From contig JAQBOK010000185.1 of NCBI GenBank assembly GCA_028288085.1, forward strand, positions 1 through 36,034: 36,034 nucleotides of DNA. Direction: 5' to 3'. The translations under genes were made by a program, and so were the position numbers. Of the stretch, positions 24,887 through 32,906 are shown piece after piece (position 1 is the stretch's first letter; each line of letters begins with the position of its first letter). The DNA comes from Mucilaginibacter sp. (lineage in GTDB: Bacteria; Bacteroidota; Bacteroidia; Sphingobacteriales; Sphingobacteriaceae). The notes beneath the pieces were generated by a model. It was not told where the DNA came from. It made no database searches and worked only from the letters and a program-made list of their open reading frames with translations.

Positions 24887-25387
24887 ATGCAAATCATTGT
24901 ACAAACCCCGCGCATTATAATTCGTGAATTTATGCCAGAAGAGGAAGTTTTATTGGTAAACCTGTACAAAGACGAAAGGGTAAACCAATATGTTACCAGG
25001 CGCACGGATGAAGAAACCAGGCAGAAGTTTGCTGAAGCATTAGCGGATTATAACAAAGGGTCTGGATTGGGTCGATGGGGTATATTTGGTGCTACAGATC
25101 ATGATTTTATAGGAGTTTGCATTCTAAAGCCCGCCGATTCAGACCCGGCGCATATAGAGCTTGGTTATGTGCTGGCTCAAAAATACTGGGGCATGGGTAT
25201 TGCTACTGAACTGGCAAAGGCATTAGTAGCTTATGGTTTTGAACAAAAAGGATTGACCGAAATATGCGCCTGTACCGATGCGGAAAATGTGGCTTCGCAA
25301 AATGTACTGTTAAAAGCCGGCCTGGTAAGGGATGGAAATGTATTTTGGCATGGGCATGATCTGCCTTTTTTTCGAATAATTAAATAG
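24887..25387 (+). CDS. GNAT-family N-acetyltransferase
   Basis: A 166-residue acetyl-CoA-dependent acyltransferase of the RimJ/RimL-like GNAT group. It opens TPRIIIREFMPEEEVLLVNLYKDERV, the usual first strand and helix, then LGRWGIFGATDHDFIGVCILKP, HIELGYVLAQKYWGMGIATELAKALVAYGF (the acetyl-CoA pyrophosphate loop, Q/RxxGxG/A type) and CTDAENVASQNVLLKAGLVRDG, the conserved Asn-Ser/Ala-x-x-x-L-x-K-x-G element. The substrate is unknown: it may be a small amine or a protein N-terminus. The end overlaps the convergent phosphatase gene by 8 nt, leaving no space for a terminator between them. Confidence 0.87.
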   Translation: MQIIVQTPRIIIREFMPEEEVLLVNLYKDERVNQYVTRRTDEETRQKFAEALADYNKGSGLGRWGIFGATDHDFIGVCILKPADSDPAHIELGYVLAQKYWGMGIATELAKALVAYGFEQKGLTEICACTDAENVASQNVLLKAGLVRDGNVFWHGHDLPFFRIIK

Positions 25388-25820
25388 TTCGCTGTTTTTT
25401 AATGATATCCCTGCACCCCTGTTCAATCAATGCAAAAACCGGCTCAAATTTACTGTCGTCATAATATGGGTCGGGAACTTCTTTATCGCCTAATAATAGC
25501 ATTACTTTAGTGGCAGATTGCTCATCAGGGGCCATAGCCAATACTTCAGACCGGTTGTTTTTATCCATTACCAGGATAAGATCGAATTCGCTAAAATCAC
25601 TTCTTCTGAATTGCCTGCAAACCTGCTTGCTGATATCAATACCGTGATTGCGCGCAGTAAGTACAGAGCGGCGGTCTGGTCCTTCACCCACATGCCAGTT
25701 ACCTGTTCCCGCAGAATCTATTTGCCAGTCGAGCCCATCCTCATCAACAAAATGTTGCATAATACCTTCCGCCAGTGGCGATCGGCATATATTGCCCAGA
25801 CAAACCATTAATATCTTCAT
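25380..25820 (-). CDS. Low-molecular-weight protein-tyrosine phosphatase
   Basis: A 146-residue phosphatase that dephosphorylates phosphotyrosine on proteins. The P-loop CLGNICR lies at 7-13 (C7 the nucleophile, R13), followed by SPLAEG, and the general acid Asp is in PDPYYDD at 116-122 (D117). SAGTGNWHVGEGPDRRS at 36-52 matches the family. The size is standard. No tyrosine kinase or capsule gene lies alongside, so a role in polysaccharide regulation is not supported by context; it may be a general housekeeping enzyme. It overlaps the convergent acetyltransferase by 8 nt and lies downstream of a long inverted repeat. Confidence 0.93.
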   Translation of the reverse strand: MKILMVCLGNICRSPLAEGIMQHFVDEDGLDWQIDSAGTGNWHVGEGPDRRSVLTARNHGIDISKQVCRQFRRSDFSEFDLILVMDKNNRSEVLAMAPDEQSATKVMLLLGDKEVPDPYYDDSKFEPVFALIEQGCRDIIKKQRTI

Positions 25821-25837
25821 TTTATATTGTGGAAATA

Positions 25838-25899
25838 TTGTAAGGCTGGCTTTGATTATATAAAATGACTTTTCAACCTAAAATCTGCCAGCCTTACAA
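25838..25899. repeat. 13-bp inverted repeat with a 36-nt loop
   Basis: TTGTAAGGCTGGC (25838-25850) is the exact reverse complement of GCCAGCCTTACAA (25887-25899). It fills most of the 84-bp spacer between the end of the S1/P1 nuclease gene and the start of the phosphatase gene, both on the minus strand. It begins 5 nt after the nuclease stop. It may act as a terminator, but the loop is long and no T-tract follows. Confidence 0.7.
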
Positions 25900-25904
25900 C
25901 AATC

Positions 25905-26702
25905 TTAACCAAATAGCTGATTCAACACTCCTGCCAAACGAACACCGGCTTTCAACAGTTGCTGGTTGACGATATCGATGTGGTTGAAATTATATTTGTA
26001 AACATTTAACTGATCGCCTGATTTTACCTCGGAATACAATTTTTCGGCGATCTGGTTCGATTCAAAAAGCCATTCGCCTATGGGTGCTTTTTGCCATTCT
26101 GCACGTTGTGCAACAGTAGTATGGTTAATTGCAGCGGTATATTCTGTATAGCTTAATTGCTGAAATTCGATCAATTGCGAATCCCATACTGAGTGCAGGT
26201 TGGTATTGTTATTAAACCAGGTTACCTTAATATCATTGCCGCCTTTATCATCTGTATGCCCGGTATGTAAAGGCTGGTGCACATCCTCTACAATATGGAT
26301 CAGCATGCGTAGATAAAGTAATTTATTTTCTTTACTCAGATCTTTCTTTTTCAATTCACCAATCAAAAATTGCAGTTTGGTATAGGCATCTACTTTGGTG
26401 TCCTGTTTTAAATATTCCTGCAGGTCCGGATAAGTATAGGCTTTATCAAGATCAATAAAATGCCAGTTATAAAGGTAATTGTAAGCAGGGTCAGATTTGA
26501 TAAAATCGGCCCAGTTGCTGGTAATGGCGATGCTTTCGTTCCCTAAAATAGCCTGAATAGCCTTGCGTGCCTTTGGTGTTAAATAGCTATCGGCAATTTG
26601 CCCGGCTATGCGGTGCCCTTCGGCTCCCCATGCCATTGTTTGCAACGGTGCGTAAATGATGGCCAGGCCCAGTACTAATTTTTTTAAAAGATTCAGTTTC
26701 AT
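25905..26702 (-). CDS. Exported S1/P1-type zinc nuclease
   Basis: A 265-residue periplasmic or secreted nuclease that cuts single-stranded DNA/RNA and frees 5-prime nucleotides. The signal peptide ends at QTMA, so mature Trp (W25) would become N-terminal, as required since its amino group and carbonyl bind zinc in P1 nuclease. Ligand residues are visible: H30, D66, H81, the HIVEDVHQPLH motif (H136, D140, H146), and H170 with D174 in NLHSVWD. All three zinc sites therefore look complete. It follows the lipoprotein gene with only 1 nt between, so the two are co-transcribed. With the DRGH nuclease at 3-4.5 kb it suggests nucleic-acid scavenging, which is inference. Confidence 0.93.
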   Translation of the reverse strand: MKLNLLKKLVLGLAIIYAPLQTMAWGAEGHRIAGQIADSYLTPKARKAIQAILGNESIAITSNWADFIKSDPAYNYLYNWHFIDLDKAYTYPDLQEYLKQDTKVDAYTKLQFLIGELKKKDLSKENKLLYLRMLIHIVEDVHQPLHTGHTDDKGGNDIKVTWFNNNTNLHSVWDSQLIEFQQLSYTEYTAAINHTTVAQRAEWQKAPIGEWLFESNQIAEKLYSEVKSGDQLNVYKYNFNHIDIVNQQLLKAGVRLAGVLNQLFG

Positions 26703-26703
26703 A

Positions 26704-27240
26704 TTACAATGGTTTTGGATTGCAGGTGGAGCGTTTAATTAAATGTGCATTGATAGGTATAACGTTTGAGATACTTGAAAATTGAACAAGCGAATCCGTT
26801 TTTTTACTGACTTTGAAAAACTCCTGGTAAATACCTGAGCGGAAACAGCCCCCCTCGTTTTTTAAACTATAGTTGGCATTGCAAAATTGCCCTCTCAAAT
26901 GCAGGGTATCATTTCGCTGCTGATAGCTACCTTTTACATATTCTGTCCAGCGACCAGAATTCATGCAGGTATCGGCGCCATTATTCACTTTGCTGAATGA
27001 GTTGATCTGCATGTAAAAAGAATCGCAGTTGAATTTTAGATGATAAATGGAATAATCCAATAGTTTTTTCTGCATCGGGAGCGAATCCTGCTGCCATTCA
27101 CCCTGTAAATACACTTCGCCTTTACCCTGCAGATCGGGGTTTATTCCGCAGCCTATTGTGAAGCTTAAAACGAAAAACAGAAAGCAAAAAGCTGTTTTTG
27201 AAGTAAAAGGGGAAAGCTTAAAGCTTAAGGGTATTTGCAT
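26704..27240 (-). CDS. Lipoprotein of unknown function
   Basis: A 178-residue protein with a lipoprotein signal (AFCFLFFVLSFTIGC, lipid at about C31). The mature domain is beta-rich: VYLQGEWQQDSL, YSIYHLKFNCDSFYMQIN, SGRWTEYVKGSYQQRNDTLHLRGQF, FRSGIYQEFFKV, which resembles small lipocalin-like periplasmic domains in which GxW motifs recur. Six cysteines in the mature part could form disulfides. Similar lipoproteins next to fumarase genes are sometimes misannotated as fumarate hydratase; it has no such motifs. It starts 167 nt downstream of fumC and is followed by the S1/P1 nuclease after 1 nt. No function is assigned. Confidence 0.75.
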   Translation of the reverse strand: MQIPLSFKLSPFTSKTAFCFLFFVLSFTIGCGINPDLQGKGEVYLQGEWQQDSLPMQKKLLDYSIYHLKFNCDSFYMQINSFSKVNNGADTCMNSGRWTEYVKGSYQQRNDTLHLRGQFCNANYSLKNEGGCFRSGIYQEFFKVSKKTDSLVQFSSISNVIPINAHLIKRSTCNPKPL

Positions 27241-27271
27241 TTATATTCTTTTAGTACCTGGCAGTAGGTGG

Positions 27272-27306
27272 GTTACATGTAACGCCTGTAACACCGATGT
27301 AACACC
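27272..27306. repeat. Palindrome plus triple TGTAAC repeat between fumC and the lipoprotein
   Basis: GTTACATGTAAC (27272-27283) is a perfect 12-bp palindrome. Overlapping and following it, TGTAACGCC (27278-27286), TGTAACACC (27287-27295) and TGTAACACC (27298-27306) form direct repeats at 9- and 11-bp spacing. It lies 32-66 nt upstream of the minus-strand lipoprotein ATG, a location fit for an operator. Confidence 0.65.
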
Positions 27307-27407
27307 ACAATAGTTAAAATATTACTTTAATCTTAAATAACGAGGTCAGAGTATTTTTCTGTAGTTAGATTCTTCACTGTGTTAAGAATGATAAGATGTT
27401 TATTGGC

Positions 27408-28805
27408 TTATTTTAATCCACCTATCATATCTTCCGGGCGCACCCATTCGTCAAACTGTTCATTGGTTAAATAACCTAATCCAATAGCTGCCTCGCGCAG
27501 TGATTTATTTTCCTTTAAAGCTGTTTTTGCGATCTTGGCAGCATTCTCATAACCAATATGCGGGTTAAGGGCAGTTACCAGCATGAGTGAATTTTCTAAA
27601 TGCTTTTTGATCCCTTCATAGTTAGGTTCAATACCTATGGCGCAATGGTCATTAAATGAAGTGCAGGCATCGCCAATTAAACGTGCGGATTGCAAAAAGT
27701 TGGCCGCCATTACCGGTTTAAATACATTCAGTTCGTAGTGGCCATTTGAACCGCCAATAGAAACAGTTACATCATTTCCCATTACCTGTGCAGCTACCAT
27801 GGTAACCGCCTCGTTTTGGGTAGGATTTACTTTGCCTGGCATAATGGATGACCCCGGCTCGTTATCAGGTATGTGTATCTCGCCAATACCCGACCTTGGA
27901 CCTGAGGCCAGCATGCGGATATCATTAGCTATTTTCATTAAGGATACCGCTATTTGTTTCAATGCGCCATGGCTCTCTACAATAGCATCGTGCGAGGCTA
28001 ATGCCTCAAATTTATTTTCAGCTGTACGAAATGGTAGACCAGTGAATTTGGCAATATAATCAGCTACTATAACATCATATCCTTTTGGAGTATTGATGCC
28101 TGTACCAACTGCTGTACCACCCAGTGCCAGTTCTGACAAGTGATCAAGCGTATTCCTCAGCGCCCTTAAACCATGATCCAACTGCGATACGTAGCCAGAA
28201 AATTCCTGTCCAAGCGTAAGTGGCGTAGCATCCATCAGATGAGTACGGCCAATTTTTACCACGCCTTTAAAAGCTTCTGATTTTGCTCTTAAGGTATCGC
28301 GAAGCTTTTCAATTCCCGGTATGGTTACATCCATTACCATTTTGTATGCCGCAATATGCATAGCGGTAGGATAGGTATCATTTGATGACTGTGATTTGTT
28401 CACATCATCATTTGGATGGATAAAAGTTTTGCCTTCACCCAAATTGTTACCCTGTAATACGTGTGACCGGTTGGCTATCACCTCGTTCACGTTCATATTT
28501 GATTGCGTACCCGAACCTGTTTGCCATATCACCAGCGGAAATTCAGAAGCTAGTTTGCCATCTAATATTTCATCGCAAACCTGAGCTATCAGGTCGCGTT
28601 TCTCAGCCGTTAATACACCGCAATCTGTATTGGTATAGGCGGCGGCTTTTTTCAAATAAGCGAAAGCGGCAATGATCTCCTTCGGCATTGATGCTTCGGG
28701 CCCTATCTTGAAATTATTACGTGAACGTTCTGTTTGTGCTCCCCAGTATTTGTCGGCGGGTACTTGTACCTCGCCCATGGTGTCGTGTTCGGTTCTGAAA
28801 CTCAT
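27408..28805 (-). CDS. fumC: Class II fumarate hydratase FumC
   Basis: Interconverts fumarate and L-malate in the TCA cycle; iron-free homotetramer. The 465-residue protein is of standard length. It has [10 protein letters not shown] at 96-105, the catalytic His in [10 protein letters not shown] (H189, at 186-195), and the mobile signature loop [16 protein letters not shown] at 318-333 with the catalytic Ser. These distinguish it from aspartase by the surrounding residues, and from argininosuccinate lyase. It has a -7 box and a near -33 element upstream and no close upstream partner. Downstream, a 167-nt spacer carries the TGTAAC repeat cluster before the lipoprotein gene. Confidence 0.96.
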   Translation of the reverse strand: MSFRTEHDTMGEVQVPADKYWGAQTERSRNNFKIGPEASMPKEIIAAFAYLKKAAAYTNTDCGVLTAEKRDLIAQVCDEILDGKLASEFPLVIWQTGSGTQSNMNVNEVIANRSHVLQGNNLGEGKTFIHPNDDVNKSQSSNDTYPTAMHIAAYKMVMDVTIPGIEKLRDTLRAKSEAFKGVVKIGRTHLMDATPLTLGQEFSGYVSQLDHGLRALRNTLDHLSELALGGTAVGTGINTPKGYDVIVADYIAKFTGLPFRTAENKFEALASHDAIVESHGALKQIAVSLMKIANDIRMLASGPRSGIGEIHIPDNEPGSSIMPGKVNPTQNEAVTMVAAQVMGNDVTVSIGGSNGHYELNVFKPVMAANFLQSARLIGDACTSFNDHCAIGIEPNYEGIKKHLENSLMLVTALNPHIGYENAAKIAKTALKENKSLREAAIGLGYLTNEQFDEWVRPEDMIGGLK

Positions 28806-28833
28806 GGTATTTGTATGAATTATATTGCGGCTG

Positions 28834-28841
28834 CAAAGTTA
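28834..28841 (-). promoter_or_regulatory. fumC: Candidate promoter of fumC
   Basis: Minus-strand TAACTTTG, perfect TAnnTTTG, 28 nt upstream of the ATG, with TTTA (3 of 4 of TTTG) at 20-nt spacing upstream as the possible -33. The best two-part promoter I can find in the window. Confidence 0.6.
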
Positions 28842-28907
28842 GGGTTTTATATGAAGTAAGCTAAAGCGGAAGGTAATGTTTCAATTACATTTTTGTAAAA
28901 ATAGCAG

Positions 28908-29276
28908 TTAGTTTTTGTTTTTGCCCTTCGTAGCAGCCTTCGGTTTTAACGAACTCACATATTGATAACTTAGATCAAAATAAGGCTTCAATTCATCGGT
29001 GTTTTTTAAAAGACTATCCGGCACCGTTACATATTCCTTTTGAATGATACCATAAGCTTGAACCAATGTCGTTTTGTATTTCTCAAGAAAAACCTCCCTG
29101 TCAGCGGCTACCAATCGAAGCGCCAGAAACCCATCTTTGGATAAATAGCTATACATGTTACCGTTTAAAGAAGTGTACGGTACGGTATCTCCTTTGCGTT
29201 CTGCATTGGGATGGCTTGCTACTAATTTATTATAGAGCGCGATCCTTTCCTCTGTTGAAATGCTTTGATCTGCCAT
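28908..29276 (-). CDS. YjbR/TfoX-N-like small protein
   Basis: A 122-residue cytoplasmic protein. The pattern LNGNMYSYLSKDGFLALRLVAADREVFLEKY, YVTVPDSLL and LKPYFDLSYQYVSSLKPK, with a basic tail, looks like the compact alpha/beta fold of MmcQ/YjbR or TfoX-N-terminal proteins, which are small and functionally poorly known. I base this on the pattern alone, so treat the family name as probable. It starts 22 nt after the TPR gene stop and is likely in its transcript. Nothing about the neighbourhood hints at competence or natural transformation. Confidence 0.68.
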   Translation of the reverse strand: MADQSISTEERIALYNKLVASHPNAERKGDTVPYTSLNGNMYSYLSKDGFLALRLVAADREVFLEKYKTTLVQAYGIIQKEYVTVPDSLLKNTDELKPYFDLSYQYVSSLKPKAATKGKNKN

Positions 29277-29298
29277 ATCTATTTTTGTTAGTGCTAAC

Positions 29299-30333
29299 TC
29301 AAAAACTTCTAGGTGTCGCCGCTATCCAGTTATCCAATTCCTTCACCAGTTGGGCATTATCATTCATCCATTTGGTATTTTCATCCTTATTGGCGCTTAA
29401 GCTGATTAACCTGGCAAATGCAGGCATATTATTGCTTTGTTCCAGCTTATAAAAATAATCGACAAAGAATTTATCAAAAAAACTTTTATCAGCCTTCTTT
29501 TCCGCTAACTCTCCGGTTATAGAAAATATGTGCTTTAATTCATACTCCAGCAAATCCATCCCCGCCAGTTTTTTTGTTTGAGCCGATAGGACAGTCATAG
29601 ATATTGCCGTATTTAGCATGGAGTTTTCCTGGTTATCTTTGGGCGAAATGATCACTGTTGTACGCCCATTATCATCTTTAAGCAAACCACCCTGCAAAAT
29701 ATGCTGAATATTGGCGTAGGCTTCGGCCGAACGTTGGGTTTTAGGCTCCAGTAAAAGCAAACTGCAAAAACCCATTAAAGCGCACACCCGCTTATTTTGA
29801 TGAAAAGTAACTAAAGCATAAAGCCGTTGACTGCTTGCATGTTTTGGGTCGATCCTGATCGCTTCTATGGCGCTTGCTTCAGCCTCGGTATATTGTTTAT
29901 TTCTAAAATAGGCTATCCCTAAATTAAAATGAAGTCGCTGGTAGGTTGGACTTACTTTAATACCTGCCTGATATGATTCAATGGCTTTCTGAGATTGATG
30001 CCCCTGGTCGTAAATACTTCCTAAAAGATCATAAGAGGCAGCTATTAATGATGGGCTGGTACTACCTTTTATGGTCTTTTCAATATAAGGAATGCCGTCA
30101 TTTCCTTTTCCTGAAGTAAACAGGGAGAAAGCCAGTTCATAATTTGCCTGTATGTTATCCGGGTCAATTTTTAAAGCGCTTTTATATTTATCAATTGCCT
30201 CATCGTATTTACCCTGTTCATTAAGCTGTACGCCTTGTTTGATCAGGTCGGCCGCACCATTGTCCTGTGCCTTTGCCGAAAAAGTTATTATAAAGAAAAC
30301 CGCGGTTAATGTTACCCTGTAAATAAAGTTCAT
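29299..30333 (-). CDS. Exported tetratricopeptide-repeat protein
   Basis: A 344-residue protein. A signal peptide (to about SAKAQ, residue 22) is followed by four or five TPRs at about 27-205: AADLIKQGVQLNEQGKYDEAIDKYKSALKIDPDN is a canonical unit, then IQANYELAFSLFTSGKGNDGIPYIEKTI, ASYDLLGSIYDQGHQSQKAIESYQAGIKVSP and LHFNLGIAYFRNKQYTEAEASAIEAIRIDP. The C-terminal 140 residues are helical, not TPR, with no match I can name. TPR superhelices bind partner proteins; a periplasmic scaffold role is inferred. The YjbR/TfoX-like gene follows after 22 nt. A TAATTTTA sequence ends 4 nt before the ATG, again very close. Confidence 0.85.
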   Translation of the reverse strand: MNFIYRVTLTAVFFIITFSAKAQDNGAADLIKQGVQLNEQGKYDEAIDKYKSALKIDPDNIQANYELAFSLFTSGKGNDGIPYIEKTIKGSTSPSLIAASYDLLGSIYDQGHQSQKAIESYQAGIKVSPTYQRLHFNLGIAYFRNKQYTEAEASAIEAIRIDPKHASSQRLYALVTFHQNKRVCALMGFCSLLLLEPKTQRSAEAYANIQHILQGGLLKDDNGRTTVIISPKDNQENSMLNTAISMTVLSAQTKKLAGMDLLEYELKHIFSITGELAEKKADKSFFDKFFVDYFYKLEQSNNMPAFARLISLSANKDENTKWMNDNAQLVKELDNWIAATPRSF

Positions 30334-30445
30334 GCCTTAAAATTAGGTAAGGTTATTAACTAAAAGAAGAAAAATGTTTAAAACTTTAGTTTCAGGCCGG
30401 TATATAAATTCCAATTTTCGCGTTTGTTTACGTGATAGATTTATT

Positions 30446-31657
30446 ATGAGATTAGTGTTAAAAAAACTTCTTACTGCTTCCGCACCGCTTCTGTTGTTAA
30501 TTGCCTGCGGAAATAACAATGCCAACCCAAAAGACACCAAAATAACCTATAGCAAACCCTTTAATCCAACCGAACTTTTAAAGTATAACACCAAAACTCC
30601 GGATAAACGGATTGATGAGTTTTTTCATAGGCTGCATCAAAATAGTGGGTTTAACGGCGATATACTGGTTGCCAAACATGGAAAAATAATTTATGAGAAC
30701 GCATTAGGATGGGCCGATCACTTGAAGCGGGATAGTCTGAAGATCAACTCACAGTTTCAATTGGCATCGGTTACTAAAACCATGACGTCGACCGCCATTT
30801 TACAACTGATGGAGCGTGGCAAACTGAGGCTTGATCAGAATGTGAAAGATTTTTTCCCCAATTTTCCTTATGATGGTATTACTATAAAGCTGCTGCTTAC
30901 CCATCGTTCGGGAATGATGAATTATGTATATTTTATTGATAACATTTATCGCAGTCAGCACCTCAACCAGCGTAAAGGGCTTACCAACACCGAGGCGATG
31001 AATATGATAGCCCAATATAAACCAACACCTTTTAATAAGCCCGACAAACGCTTTTTGTATAATAACTCAAACTTTATGGTGTTGGGTTCCATCATTGAAA
31101 AGGTATCAGGAATGAGTTATGCCGATTATATGAAAGATAACGTTTTTAAACCTGCCGGTATGACCCATACCGCGGTGTATTCCAAAGCGGTGTATGATAA
31201 AATACCTGTTGATGTGGTTGGCCACGACCGTAATAGCTGGAAATATTCAGTTGCCCCTAACTTTTTGGATGGGCCGGTTGGCGATAAAGGAATATACAGT
31301 ACCGTATCAGACCTGTATTTATTTGACCAGGCGCTCAGGTCTGGCCGGCTGATCAAACCTGCGACACAAGATTCCGCTTATACAGACCGCAACCCCATGA
31401 TACGCGGTCACTTTAACTACGGATACGGCTGGAGGCTTTTTGAAGCACCCGGAGAAAAAGTAGTTTACCATACCGGCTGGTGGCATGGTTTCAGACATAT
31501 TTTTGTGCGGGATTTGAAAAATGACGTAACAATTGTATTGCTCGGAAACCTTGTTAACGGAAGCTTGTTACATTTGGACGATCTTTTTAAGCTGGAGGGC
31601 ATGCCGGTTATTCGCAAAGGCGCCTATAATGGTAATGGCGATACAGCAGAAGATTAA
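30446..31657 (+). CDS. Serine hydrolase lipoprotein (beta-lactamase/PBP-like, class C fold)
   Basis: A 403-residue periplasmic serine hydrolase. I start at 30446 (MRLVLKKLLTASAPLLLLIAC, lipobox C21); the frame is open back to 30374 but that reading lacks a signal. Active-site motifs of the class C beta-lactamase/esterase/D-Ala-D-Ala peptidase fold are present: SVTK (S108, K111), YNN (Y205, N207), and HTG (343-345). The order and spacing fit AmpC-like proteins. Such lipoproteins are usually peptidases or esterases, not antibiotic resistance genes; resistance is not supported by context. It is divergent from the TPR gene and followed by a 144-nt spacer before ybaB. Confidence 0.86.
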   Translation: MRLVLKKLLTASAPLLLLIACGNNNANPKDTKITYSKPFNPTELLKYNTKTPDKRIDEFFHRLHQNSGFNGDILVAKHGKIIYENALGWADHLKRDSLKINSQFQLASVTKTMTSTAILQLMERGKLRLDQNVKDFFPNFPYDGITIKLLLTHRSGMMNYVYFIDNIYRSQHLNQRKGLTNTEAMNMIAQYKPTPFNKPDKRFLYNNSNFMVLGSIIEKVSGMSYADYMKDNVFKPAGMTHTAVYSKAVYDKIPVDVVGHDRNSWKYSVAPNFLDGPVGDKGIYSTVSDLYLFDQALRSGRLIKPATQDSAYTDRNPMIRGHFNYGYGWRLFEAPGEKVVYHTGWWHGFRHIFVRDLKNDVTIVLLGNLVNGSLLHLDDLFKLEGMPVIRKGAYNGNGDTAED

Positions 31658-31801
31658 TTTTTAATTTTGTTTGAAAGTTTTAATGTTGAAAATTGCGGGG
31701 TTATCCTTTATATTTAGGATGATAATGCATTTATCAAATGGGATTTTAGACTATTAAAAACATTACTACTTTCCAACGTTTAACCATTCAACATCAAAAA
31801 C

Positions 31802-32107
31802 ATGTTCGATAAACTATTTGAAGCGCAACAAAAGGCAGGCGAGGTGAAAAAGCGCCTCGACGGAATTACAGTTTCCGGTACAGCCGAAGGTGGCAAGATC
31901 ACCGTTATTGCCAATGGCAACAAAGTAATACAATCCATTAATATTGATGACGATTTTTATAAAGACGCTGATAAAGAAGAGCTGGAGGAGTTGCTGGTTG
32001 TAGCCGTTAACAAAGCAATGGGGCAGGCAGATAATATAAGTCAAAGTGAAATGGCTGCCCTCACGAAAGACATGTTCGGCGGTTTAGGAGGTATGTTTGG
32101 AAAATAG
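31802..32107 (+). CDS. ybaB: YbaB/EbfC nucleoid-associated protein
   Basis: A 101-residue DNA-binding protein that forms a dimer and contacts the nucleoid. It has FDKLFEAQQKAGEVKKRLDGITVSG, GGKITVIANGNKVIQSINID and DADKEELEELLVVAVNKAMGQAD, the standard YbaB helix-strand-helix, and ends in the usual Gly/Met tail (GGLGGMFGK). In many bacteria ybaB lies between dnaX and recR; here it is not, since it is followed 66 nt later by a UPF0173 hydrolase gene, so genome context is shuffled. The assignment from sequence is firm. Confidence 0.93.
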   Translation: MFDKLFEAQQKAGEVKKRLDGITVSGTAEGGKITVIANGNKVIQSINIDDDFYKDADKEELEELLVVAVNKAMGQADNISQSEMAALTKDMFGGLGGMFGK

Positions 32108-32173
32108 ATCCGAATGTATTTCTGAAATCACGTCTCGTATTAATTAAATATAAAAAATTAAATATCAGCTCGT

Positions 32174-32851
32174 ATGAAATTCACTTATTATGGCCAGTCA
32201 GCATTTGAATTGCAGGCCGGCGGAAAAACATTATTGTTTGATCCCTTTATTTCGCCAAATGAAATGGCAAAAAATATTGATGTAAACGGCTTGAAACCTG
32301 ATTACATTCTACTATCTCATGGGCACGGTGACCACATGGCCGACCTTTTCACTATCGAAAAAAACAGCGGTGCAACGGTGATATGCATAGCCGATATAGC
32401 CGGATGGTTAGACAATAAGGGTTTAAAAAATGTACATGGCATGAATATTGGCGGAGGTTTTAATTTTGATTTTGGCCGCGTTAAAATGGTTAATGCCGTT
32501 CACTCAAGTTCAATGCCTGATGGCTCTTATGGCGGTAATCCTGCAGGTTTTGTAATTTATGCCGACGGAAAAAAGATCTATTTTGCAGGTGACACTGCGC
32601 TTACTTATGATATGAAGTTGCTTGCTGATGAAAGTCTTGATTGGGCTATTTTACCGATAGGAGATAATTATACCATGGGTATAGATGATGCGATAAAAGC
32701 GTCAGGTTTCATCAACTGTAAGAATGTGATTGGTGTACATTATGATACTTTCCCGGCAATAAAGATCAACAAGGCCGAAGCGGCGAAAAAATTTGCGGAT
32801 GCGGGTATCAATCTTGAACTTCCCGGCATTGGCGAAAGCCTTGACCTATAA
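32174..32851 (+). CDS. UPF0173 metallo-beta-lactamase-fold hydrolase
   Basis: A 225-residue cytoplasmic metal-dependent hydrolase of the UPF0173/YtkL family; the substrate is unknown. Opens KFTYYGQSAFELQAGGKTLLFDPFISPN, then the zinc site SHGHGDHMAD (H49, H51, D53, H54), a further His at VNAVHSSSM, FAGDTALTYDM (bridging Asp), and the last ligand in VIGVHYDTFPAI. All five key positions are in place, so it should be active. It runs in the same direction as ybaB but 66 nt apart. The stop overlaps the first base of a strong terminator, which ends the transcript. Confidence 0.92.
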   Translation: MKFTYYGQSAFELQAGGKTLLFDPFISPNEMAKNIDVNGLKPDYILLSHGHGDHMADLFTIEKNSGATVICIADIAGWLDNKGLKNVHGMNIGGGFNFDFGRVKMVNAVHSSSMPDGSYGGNPAGFVIYADGKKIYFAGDTALTYDMKLLADESLDWAILPIGDNYTMGIDDAIKASGFINCKNVIGVHYDTFPAIKINKAEAAKKFADAGINLELPGIGESLDL

Positions 32852-32892
32852 AACAGCAAAGCCCTTCGGATTTCGAAGGGCTTTGCTGTTTT
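32850..32892. terminator. Strong bidirectional terminator after the UPF0173 hydrolase
   Basis: Perfect 19-bp inverted repeat (arms 32850-32868 and 32874-32892, beginning AAAACAGCAAAG) with a 5-nt loop. It has A- and T-runs on both ends, so it works for the plus-strand hydrolase and for the minus-strand peptide gene ending at 32907. Confidence 0.92.
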
Positions 32893-32906
32893 GAGAAAGT
32901 CAAAGA

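Noticed and set aside
26704..27240. Second fumarate hydratase
   Set aside because: It is a lipoprotein with none of the fumarase motifs; only its position next to fumC suggests that name.
30446..31657. Antibiotic-resistance beta-lactamase
   Set aside because: The motifs show the class C fold but lipoprotein form and core-genome context do not support a resistance role.
31703..31720. ATCCT/AGGAT hairpin after the serine hydrolase
   Set aside because: Only a 5-bp stem with no T-run in the right place, so not called as a terminator.
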